From an uncultured Methanobrevibacter sp. (GTDB lineage: Archaea; Methanobacteriota; Methanobacteria; Methanobacteriales; Methanobacteriaceae), in NCBI GenBank assembly GCA_902764015.1, contig CACWUH010000011.1, positions 1 through 35,711 of the forward strand: DNA of 35,711 nucleotides, written 5' to 3'. The notes below the pieces were generated by a model that saw only the letters and a program-made list of their open reading frames with translations, did no database searches and was not told where the DNA came from. Positions 16,801 through 28,800 of this stretch are shown here, piece by piece; position 1 is the first letter of the stretch, and the number at the start of each line of letters is the position of its first letter. Made by a program: the position numbers and the translations under genes.

Positions 16801-19800
16801 GTTACGTTTTTCGGTTCGTATTTTACGCCGTTGATTTCGATTGTCACATCACCAGTTGCGTTTTCAGGAAGCTCGACAGTGATTATCTCAGTGTCTCCGA
16901 CCTTGATGTTTGTCACGTTTACGTGGAGATCGCTTTCGAGTCTTGGAATGGTTACTGTTCCGTTTGCAGTTGCGTTGGTGTAGTTTCCGTCACCTGAATA
17001 TACTGCAGTAATGTTATGGGTTCCAGGAGTAACGTTTTCCAAGTCTATTACGGCAATTCCGTCGGTCACGTTTGCCGTGAAGTTCTTGCCGTCGACATAA
17101 ACCGTCACATTGCCCTGCGCATCCTTCGGCAGTATGACTGTGACTGTTCCGTTTCCGTTGTCGACTATCTCCATGTCTGACAGGTTCATTCTGCCCACAT
17201 TGAATGTGGTTGAGTTGGAGCTTGGCAGGTACCTGTCGTTTCCGTTGTAGGTTACGTTCACGGTCTTGTCTCCGACTGTCAGGCCAGGTACGATTACGCT
17301 TATTACTCCATCGATTACGCCGACTGTCTTGTTGAACTCATCACCGATTGTGATTGTCACATTGCCTGTTGCGCCGGTGATTACGGTAATGTTTACTGCC
17401 GCAACGTCGCCAAGAGTAATGTTTGCAACCTTGACCTCGACGGTTGAGTTGACTTTGGATACCTTGAAGTCGGTTTCAGCGGTTGCCTCAGTATAGTTGT
17501 CATGCTCGTCGCCGACATAAGTCACGCGCACTGTGTAAGTGCCTTCCTTGAGGTCTTTTGGATATGCAACAGCCGTGCCTTCAATTACATCCCTGTAGTA
17601 GACGTCATCACCGATGACTTCGATTACCACATATCCTGTAGCATTTGCAGGGACGCTGACTGTGATGTTGCCGTCATCGCCGACAGTTATGTTCTGGGCA
17701 GTCACATTGATTGTCGGAGTTCTCTGGGTTACGCTGAATGATTTGGATGTCCAGTTTTCAGTGAAGTTCCTGTCTCCTTCATAGACCACCAGGATGCTGT
17801 GTCTGCCGACGCTCAAGCCGGTCAGGTTGGCCTGTGCAATGCCTTGAGTGATTGGTGCAACGATTGGGGTTTCACTGCCATCCACATATACAAGGGCATT
17901 GCCTGTTGCATTTTCATGGACAGTGATGTTTACCGCCTCTTTGTCCCAAACCTGAATGTCTGAGACTTCCACATCAATGGTCGTGTTGGTCTGATAGACC
18001 CTGAATGAGGCCTCGCCGCTCACCTGGTTGAAGTTTTCATTGCCGTTGTAGGTTACGCTGACAGAGTATTCTCCGACTGCAAGGTTTTCTATATGCCATT
18101 TGGCGTTTGCATCATAGTTGTCAAGTGAATCGACGGAGAACCTTAATACCCAAGTCTTTTCTTCAGTCAGGTTGATTTCGGTCGTGTTGCCGTTCACGGT
18201 AATGTTAACGCTTCCCTGTGCGTCGCCTTTTGCCCTTACGGTTACGATGATATGTTCAATATCACCGTATGGAATGTCCTGAACGCTGATTTCAAGTTCA
18301 GGGGTTGCCTTTGCAACTGTGAAGTTGACCCCTTCAAAGCTGGTTGTGTAGTTGACGTTTCCGTTGTAGTCCACTCTGACAGTGTAGTTGTTAGCATACA
18401 GATATCCTGGCACTGTGAATTCGGCTTTGCCATCGACAATAGGGATGTCAGCATAGGTTTCGCCGTCTACGGTAATGTTCACGCTGCCCGTCGCATCAAT
18501 GTAGACGGTTATTGTTTCCTTATCACCGAATGTGATGTTTTGAGGAACAATTGTGATGCCCGTAGTTGTCTGGTTAACTGTGAAGTTGGCCTTTGCTGTG
18601 GCCCTGTTATACTCTTCGTTGCCTTCGAAGTACAATGTGGCATTGTAGTTTCCTGCAGACAGGTTAGGCACAGTTAAATTACCTTTACCTTCTGATATGA
18701 ATGCTGTGTAGTTTTTGCCGTCGATTTCTACTTTAACCAAACTTGTAATGTTATCATCAGTTTCGATTGTCATGAATTCATCGGCTCCGACCGTGATGTT
18801 GGTTGGAGTTATTGTGAATTCAGTGTCTTTTTTGGATATTGTCACATTTGAAGTTGTGGAATTAGGCAGGTACTTGTAGTTTCCGAGGTATGTTGCGGTT
18901 ATGTTGTATTCCTTGCCCTTGAGACCTGTAATGTTGAATCTTGCAACGCCGCCTGTGATGTTTGCATATACATGCTGGTCGCCTATGTCAAGCAATATCT
19001 GACCGTCGGCTTCGTCAGGTACGGTCACATTGATTTGCACGATATCGCCAACGTTTGCGGCTTCCACATCAATGATAATTGGTGTTGGGTTTCTGTCGAC
19101 CCTGAATGCCCCGGTTGCATTGGATCCGTAGTAGTCCTTGTCTCCATAGTAGAATGCATGCACGATATATTCGTCCTCGCCAAGATTTGGAATTGTGATT
19201 GTGAGGTTTGAAGTTGTGGTATTGTGTTCAACTCCGTTTACGAATACTGTAATGTTTCCTGTAGCGCCTGGCGTGAGCTCAAGCTCGATTGTTACGTTTT
19301 CGCCGACTGTGACGTTTACGATAGGCTTGATTGAAATTTCTGATGGGAGCCTGTCAACCTTGAATGCTCCGAATCCTACATATTCAATGACTTTTGTGCC
19401 GTTGACTTCAAGATATATTGCTTCCACAGTATAATTTCCAGCATCCATATTTGGAACTGAGAGTTCTGCAGTGGATATGAGCTCTCCTGGAGTGATTGAA
19501 ACATTGGTGTCGTTTATCACATTTCCTTCGCTGTCTTTTACGATGATTCTCACTTCGCCAGTGTGGTTTCCATTGATTTCGACGAGGATGTTTTCAGTTC
19601 CGCCGGCACTGATTTCCTCGGTTTTAACTGTGAGGTTCTTGCCGTTGGAGTAGACTTCAAATTCTGTAGAGTTTCTGCTTTCAAGATACCTGTCGTTTTC
19701 GAGGTATCTGGCAGTCACGTTGTATATTCCGATTTCAGGAGTTTCAAGATGGAGGATGCCTTCGCCCTCATTTACAAATACTGTGTAGGTAGTGTTCTTG

Positions 19801-22800
19801 ACTCCGTCGTCGATTGTCACATTGACCTTTCCGGTTATGTCGTCAGGAGCGGTGATTATGATTGTCACATCACTTCCGTTGACGATTGCCTCACCTTCCC
19901 TTACTTCAACATTGATGAATGAATCCAGTTTGGATACTGTGACGCTTTCGGTGACATTGTTGCTTGGAAGGTATTTCTCATCACCGATATAGGTTACATA
20001 AACATCATAAGTGCCGCTTGGGAGGTCAAAGATAGTGACATTTCCTTTTCCGTCTGTCAGATTTACGGTGTAGTTTATGTTGTTGACTGACACAATCGCA
20101 TATCCTTCTGCATCATCAGGCACGGTGACGTTGATGAATGCTCCGCCTGCGACAGTGCAATTTGTAACGTCAACGTTTACGTATGACCCGCGTTTGGAAA
20201 CTGTGAAGTTTCCGGTTGTAGTGTTTTCAGTGTAATTGTCGTTTCCGGCATAAATAGCTACAACTGTCTTGTTGCCGTGTTCAAGACCGGACACTTCGAA
20301 GTATGCGATTCCATCTTCATATCTTTCTCTAGTATAAGTTTTGCCGTTGATTTCGATTGTCACATTATCGCTAGGTGCAGTCACATTGATGTATGCGACA
20401 TCTCCGACCAGTATGGAATCGACATCGATGACAATCGGTGATTCATGCTTGAATACCCAGAAGTCGGCGATTGCATATCTTGGACCATATTTGCCGTCTG
20501 TGAATGTGACGTTGACTGTGTGGTTGCCGTAAGGCCTGGTCACATTCAATTGTGCAATGCCTTGTGAGATTGTTGCATTTCCTGCGAATTTGCCGTCCAC
20601 ATATATGGATACATTGCCTACTGCATCTGCAGGAACTCTGACGACGATTGTGCTGTTCAGTCCGACTTCGGTATCGTTTGCGGTTACATTGATTTGATAG
20701 CAGCTTACCTTGTCCACTGTGAGTCCTTCTGTGAGTGTTACAGCAGCAGCTTCTGTGTAGTTGTTGTCTCCTGCATATTCTGCAGTGATGTTATATTTGC
20801 CTGAAAGCAGTTTGTCAATTGTGAAGATTGCAACTCCATTTTCAATAGTTGCATTGTATTTAGTGCCATTGACGGTAATTGTAATGTTTCCGGTAGCGGT
20901 ATCATTGATTCTCACAACTATTGTGGCGTTGGTGTTTGCATCAACCACCTGAGGCACATCAATAGCGATTACAGGAGTAGCCTTGGCAACATTGAAGTCT
21001 TTGGATGTTACATTTGTATCATATCCGTAGCTTCCGCCGTATTCGGCATGGACAGTGTAGTTTCCGGCAGGCAATCTTACGGTTATGTTGACCTTGCCGT
21101 CGACAATGCCGTAGGTGCCGATTAGAGTGTCGTTAATCTTGATTGTGATTGATCCTTCAACGCCATCATCGACGTAAACGACAATGTTTGAATCGTTGCC
21201 GTATACCGTATCATTCACGTCAATCATCAGGTTGGCTTTCGCCTTGGATACAGTGAAGTGTTCGATATGTGCAACGTGAGTGTAATTGTCATGGGCATCG
21301 CCGTGATATCTGACGGTTACCTTATAGTATCCTTCCTTCAGATTCTTAGGATAGACTGCAGCCTGGCCATGGCTTACATCACTATAATAAGTTCCAACGC
21401 CCTTAACCTCAATTTCAACATATCCGGTAGCGTTTGAAGGGAGATTTACAGTAATGTTTCCGTCCTGACCTACAATAATGTCATGGGCAATGATTTCCAT
21501 TGAAGGTGTTCTCTGCAGGACTTTATAGGTTTCCATTACCTTGCTTGATGAGAAGTTTCCATCACCTTCATAGAATACCCATACGACCCTTTCGCCTACG
21601 CTGTTTTCAGTGATGTTGAAACTGGCCGTACCGTTAATGATTCTGACATAATGGTTAATGCCGTCAATATTGATTGTCAAGGTGCCGTTCAGGTTTCTGG
21701 CCACATCGCCGGTTGAATTTCTGACTTCAATGTTTATGTATTCCTTATCCCAAACCCAAAGTTCATGAACATCGACAACCAATGATGTATCCATTGGAGA
21801 TACCCTGAATGTTGCAGTTGCCCTGGATTCGGTATAGTTCTCATTGCCGTTATAAATCACTTCAACATTGTAAGTGTTTGCAGCCAAATTGGCAAGTGTT
21901 ATTTGGGTGGAGTTATCCTCTAAAACCCTATAATCTTCAATGGTTTTGCCGTTTACCTTAATTGTCACATTGCCTGTGGCGTTTACATGGATATTGATAT
22001 TTTCAACATCGCCATAGACAATGTCATAAACATCAACTGTGACGGTTCTGCCTGCCTTATAAACAGTGAAGTCCTGTTCTGCGCTTGCGGCAGTGTGGTT
22101 GGCATCACCTGAGTAAATTGCTTTTAAGTTATAGTTTCCTGCAGCCAAATCGCTTATAACAAATTCTACCCTTCCGTTGTTTACAGGTTTAGGATCTCCG
22201 TATGGAGTTCCGTCAATTTCAATGGTCACATTACCTTCAGCGCAGTTGATGAGGGTTACAACGACAGGAACTGATTCGCCGTATGTTACGTTTTCAACGT
22301 CAATGACGATTTCCGGAGTTGCCGGAAGCACATTGAATTTGGTAGAGGTAGTGTTGTTGTTGTATTTGTCATCGCCTGGGAATACAACAGTGACGTTATA
22401 TTCGCCGACAGGCAATAGAGGAAGCTCAAGTATTGCAGTGCCGTTGCTGATTCTTGCGAAGTATTCCTCATCATTGACGAATATGGATACGACTCCTACA
22501 GTGTCGTTTAAAAGGGTAATGTTTATTACCTCATGCTGGATGTGGGTAATGTTTGTGGCATTGGCCTCAATTGTCGTGTTGTACTTGTGTACCCAGAATG
22601 TAGCGTCATTACTGGTTGGTATCAATTGTTCATTACCGTCATAACATACTGTAATGATTTTACGTCCTTCCGGCAATCCTGTTACGTTAAAGTAAGCTTT
22701 TGAATCATTTAAAAGCAGGATATATTTATCGTTGTCCAGATATAGGGTTACGTTACCCGTTGCGGTATATTCCGGAGGAGTGATGAGAGTAATATTGATA

Positions 22801-25800
22801 TAAACAGTTTCATCAACCATGATGTCATATGCGCTTACCTGAATGTCAACTATGGCATCGGCTTTTTCACGTACGACCACAGAAGTTGAATTGACTGAGG
22901 CATTGTAATTATGGTCGCCATTATAATACGCGATTGCAGTATAATTTGAAGGAAGCAGCTTTTCGATTTTTACAACGCCATTACCGTTAACAAGATGGAC
23001 GACTGCGGTTTTAATAGGAGTTGCAGAAACTTGGCTATAAATCTCAATGAGCACATCTCCCTCAGCATCCTTATAATAGATGCCGTCATAGTCATCGACA
23101 ATTGTGACATTTAGATATACATCATATCCCAGGTCATCATAGGTGATTGTGATGTTGGATTGTGCCTTAACCACATTGATTGGAATTGTTATATTGGCTG
23201 CATCATAGTATCGGTCACCCCAGTATCTCAAGGTGAGGTTATGTTTGCCAACTTCCAGGTATCTGTCACCGATTAAAGTGGAAATATTATTGAGCATTCC
23301 TCTACTGTCTTCGATAGTGATGTTTGCTAAGAATGTGTCATTGTAGTAGACTGAAACTATTCCTCTTGCAGCATTACCGGTTGCATTATGAGGAACAGAT
23401 ATAGTTACATCAACAGTTGCATTTCTGTGGTATATTACATCCAATGCTGAACCATCCATATTGACTTTTTCTCTTGAAGTATTCGTGATTTGAGTGTAGT
23501 AGTCCTCATTTGTAAGGCGTGCAGTTACATAAACATGTTCAAATGAGCTTAATTCGAAATCTGCAGTAGTCAAGTGGAGTCTGCCATTATCAATTGTTGC
23601 AAAAATGTCATTTCCGACATTCAATTTATTGTTATCATCATCAAATATCTCCACGATAATGCCTATACCGACTTCAGGGGTGGAAGCGGCTGCAGCATTC
23701 TTTAAGGTTCCGGTGAATGTCGATACCTTACCAGATGATGTGGTATTCTTGTCCCAATAATCCACATTGGTACAGGTTATAGTGCCTCCAGTAGCATATA
23801 TTGCATTTATGTAATTGTCCCATCCTTCAAATAGTATGTCGATAGTTCCGGCAACCCTATCCAAGTCCAAATTAAGCTTGGAACTATTTGCCCTATTTTC
23901 AATAAGTTCTGAATTTCTTAATGTGAATGATTGTGTTGCATAGATTGCTGAACCCTGATATGCCTTGTTTGATGTGAAATTGGTTCCGTCAATAACAAGT
24001 CCTGTTTTTTCAACATATATTGCACCACCTAAGTTGGCAGTGTTATTGATGAAATTGGCATCAGTTAGTTCAAGAGTCTTATAAGAATTATCAGGGGAGT
24101 AGTAAATAGCACCACCCCTATTAGTTGCCTTATTATCTATGAAAGTACAGTTATCAGTTATTTTAATGGAATTTCTAGTTAAATAAACCGATATTGCTCC
24201 ACCCTGATTAGCGGTGTTGTTAATGAATGTATCATTTTCAAACCATACATAGTCACATTCTTTGACTTGAACGGCTCCTCCACCATAGATGTTTTCACCA
24301 ACGGCTTTAGCAACGTTGTTTCTGAATGTAGTATTGACAATTAAAATATTAGGTTCCGTGTAGTAATTCTTATTGGATTGTATATACAATGCTCCTGCTT
24401 CCTTAGCAGATGAACAGTTCTCAAACAGACAATTGCTTACGGTATAATTTTTTTCAGCTCTTAAATACATGGCTCCACCTTGAACCCAAACCTTATTTCC
24501 TTTAGTGGTAAGATAATTGCCGATGAAATCACAATGGTCAATCAGTATGTGATAACTTTTATCCCATAAAACAGCTCCACCATCAGCCTTATCATTATTG
24601 GCTTGAACTGAATTATAATAGAACTTGGAATTTTTGAGAGTACCGTACTGTCCATTTTCAGAGAAGTAAAGGGCTCCACCACCCTTAGTATTTAAACTGG
24701 TAATTCCATGAGCAGTATTGTTTGTAAATATACAACCGTCAATGGTATTATATTGAGAAGCAGATCCGCCGGCCCAAAAGATGGCTCCACCATTACCATC
24801 TGCCAGGTTATTGGTGAAATTAGAATTGTATACGCTAGCGTGTAAACCGGTGGCATACACTGCACCACCATGTTCACTAGCATAAGAATCATTGGCTGAA
24901 GAACCATTTATAAGTGCATTAGCACCATTAATGTAGATTGTACCGCCTGTTTTTGCATGTGAAGACTCAAATTGAGAATCCGTAATGTTAGCATACTGAC
25001 CTTCAATATAAATAGCTCCACCTTCACCAACAGTTGTTAACACAGTTGAATTCTTGAAAACAGATCCGACAATGGTGGCATTATCTTTATTAATATAAAT
25101 AGCTCCACCACAAGGGTTACCACCATCATATGTTCCGCCAGTAATGGAAGAATTAGTGAAGTTGGAATCTTTTACTTTAGCATTGGCCCCATCAATGTAA
25201 ATAGCTCCACCACGGAATTTAGCAGATGAATCAGCAAAATTGGAACCATCAATTAATGTATATTCACCATTCACATAGATAGCACCACCTTCAGCACCAG
25301 TTTTAATATTTGCCTCGTTTTTGGTGAAGTTGGAACCTTCAATGACTGCATTGTCACCATTTACATAGATTGCTCCACCTTCACCTTTTGCAGTGTTCTG
25401 GTCGAAAGCAGAACCTATAATAGCAGTGTATTCGCCGTTTACGTAAATGGCTCCTCCCTGAGAACCGTCACTGCTTACTGTACAGTCAGTGAATTCGGAT
25501 TCCCTAATTGTGGTATTCGTACCGTTGATGTATATGGAACCTCCATAACGGTTTGACCTTGAATGTTCGAAGCTTGAATCTGTAATGTTAGTACCCCTAC
25601 CCTTAATATAGATGGCTCCACCGCGAGCCTCATGGTTGTTGTCGGCATGAGTGTTTGTGAAGTTGGAATTCTCGATTGATGTGAAGTTTCCGTTTACCAT
25701 TATCGCTCCACCACCGTTATCCACAGAACCGAATGCATAGGTGGTGTCGAATGTTGAATTTACGATTCTTGCATTTTCCCCATGCACATAAATGGCTCCA

Positions 25801-28800
25801 CCGGATAATGTAGCGTTCGTATTCTCGAATCCTGCAGATATTGTAGCGTTTTCTCCTTCCACATAAATAGCTCCACCGCGTATTGCATTGGAATGGTCTA
25901 TGGTACAGTTGTCTATTACAGTCTCATTACCCAGAATGTAAATTGTACCACCATAGTGGGATGCATTGTTGTGGCTGAATTCAGTTTCAGAGATAATTAC
26001 ATCATTACCTGTGATGAAGAGTGCTCCACCATCTATTTTTTCTTGGTTGGAGCCTTCAGCATATGAAACATTGTTGTAATTGAATTCTGATTTGGAAATG
26101 GTTACATCATCACCTGTCAGACAGATTGCGCCTCCTCTGGAGCTGGACCCATTGAAGCTTAAACCGTGGTTATCAGAACAGATAATTCCATCGATGGTAC
26201 CGTGATCACCTGACCAGTAAATGGCTCCACCGTCATCACCTGCGAAGTTATGGGTGAAATTGGAGTTGTACAGCTTACCTCCATCACCTGAAATGAATAA
26301 TGCTCCACCGTCATTCGTTGCATTAACATCTTTAAAGTCTGAATTTTCAATTGCAGCATCATCACCGGAGATGTAGACTGCTCCACCGGAATATGCAGTG
26401 GTTTGAGTTACATGTGAATCCCTGATTACGTCCCTATCACCGGAGATGTAGACAGCACCACCCAATCCATATGCCTTAGGAATGACCACATTATCCATGA
26501 CAATGTTGGCGAGATTATCCAATTCGTCCCTGGTGTCTTCAATGCCCTTGAACAATTCATCTAAAGCATTGTTTGACAAAGTTGCATTTATTACAGTTAA
26601 GGTTTGGTTAAGTTCATCCAATAAGCCTGAAGTAAGATTGAGGGCAGCGAGATTGAACTTGTTTCCAAGGAATATGTTTTCCGCAGCATCTTTGATAGAT
26701 TGCAGGGCATTTTCCAAATCAAGAATTGTTTCTATTGGAACTCCTTGAGATTCAAGGGTATCCAGGTTGGCAATCATTGAATTGATTTTATCCAAAATGC
26801 TTTCAGGAATCTTCAAGCTTTCGTCAATGATTGCAAGGGATTTCAGCTCATTTTCAGTATCATTAACATAGTTGAATAGGGAGAGAGTGTTTTCCTTATA
26901 TTCCTCTGGAGATAGGGTTGCATTAATTTGAGCCAATGTTTGATTCAATTCATCCAGCAATCCTAATGCAATTGTGATATTGGTTGAGTTGATTCCGCCC
27001 TTGGCGGTTGATACGTTTTCGATTGCTTTTCTGATATTCTTCAATTGGGATTTAATCCTTTCAATGTCTTCCTGTGAGATATGTTCGCAGGTCATGTTGC
27101 TGATAAAGACAATCATTTCATCAGTCTTATTCAACAAGTCCGCAATATGTTCCTCATAATAATCGGAATCGATGTGAGGAACATAATTGTCCATACCTGA
27201 CACTGATGAGTCAGTGATGTTTACGGAAATGACCGCATCGTCACCTTCAACATGAATGGATCCACCGTATACTGAAGCGTTGACATTGCTGATTTGAGTG
27301 TTGTTGATTTTAGCCTCGTTACCTTCAATGTAGATGGCACCACCGTTTATTGCAGTGGAATTAGTGATTGTGGAATCGTCAAGAACGGACCTGTCACCCT
27401 GTACATAAATTGCTCCACCTTCACTTGGAGCGGTACAGTTGTCGAAGGTACAGTTCCTGATTAATGTATCGTCACCGAGGATGTATAGCGCACCTCCATC
27501 TGAAATACCTATGGTTGAGTTCTTGAATACTGAATTGGTAATGTTTACGTGGTCTCCTGTGACGAATATTGTACCTCCGAGCAATCCGCCGTAGCTGTTT
27601 GTGAATGTTGATTTGTCTACGGAAACATCTGAACCGGTAAGACAGATTACTCCTCCCTTGGTGGAGGAACCTCCGCCTGCACCAGTACCTAAACCGTGGT
27701 TCAGGTCACATGTGATGTTGTAGATTATACCATGGTCTCCTTGCCAGAAGATTGCTCCACCGTCGTCCTTTGCAGAGTTGTTGAGGAATGTGGAGTTGTG
27801 GATTTCACAGTAGGTACCGTTCAGGTAGATTGCACCACCGTCGTAGTTGATTGTATGGTTGATGAATGTGGAGTTTATCACTATACCTCTGGTTGCTCCT
27901 GATGCATAGTAGATTGCACCACCGTCACGATGAGCGTGGTTGTGGTTGAATAGGGAATCTATGACATATCCGTCTCTTGCACCCACATCAAATGCGATGG
28001 CTCCACCGTGTCCTGTGAGAGTGTAGTCCACTTTGGTATCAGGATTTGCATCGTTTCTTTCTTCCCTAAAGTTTTTCCATGTGTTGTTTGCAGTGCCTAA
28101 TGCAGAGTTTTCTTCAAAGACACATAATTCGAATGTCACGTTTTCGTTGTCCTGCAGGAAGACAGCTCCACCACGGCCCGCTGCAGTACAGTTGATGAAT
28201 GTTGCATTGTAGACATAGATGTGGTCTCCTGTGAACATGATTGCACCTGCATCTCCACCGGTTGTGTTTGTATCCCAGTGGCTTGCATCCCATCCTGCAT
28301 ATTGAACCTTGTGGTCCTCACTTTCTTTGAGGGCGCCTCCGAATGCAGTGGCATTGATGATTGTGATGTTGGTCATTTCACCGTAGTCACCGTCATAGTA
28401 GATTGCACCTGCTGAACGTGCAGCCCTGGTGTTGTTGAAGGTACAGTTTATAACCTTACCGTAGTTAGCACCAGCCAGCCAGTCAAGACCTCCTCCGTTG
28501 CCCTGCATGTATGCTCCTCCACCACGGCGGGCGGAATCTGAGTTTATGAATATACAATGGTCGATGATACCGTGGTCTCCTCCCCATATGATAGAACCAC
28601 CGTCACCGCCGAAGTATTCATCGGTTGCCCAGTCGGTAGGGGAAGAATCGGTTGAATCCGTTTCGGTATGCTTTAACCATGCGTATTCATTTACAGGGTC
28701 AGGAACAGTTACGTACAATTCATATTTGACGTTGGTTTTGCCATCTTTGGTTACAAGGACATATAATTGGTCGAGTGTGGATGAATCAGGTGTCGGCAAG

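Noticed and set aside
14025-23450. Numerous plus-strand frames of 60-150 codons opposite the giant gene
   Set aside because: They are shadows of the Ig and beta-helix coding strand. They share its repeat period and lack ribosome binding sites or family features.
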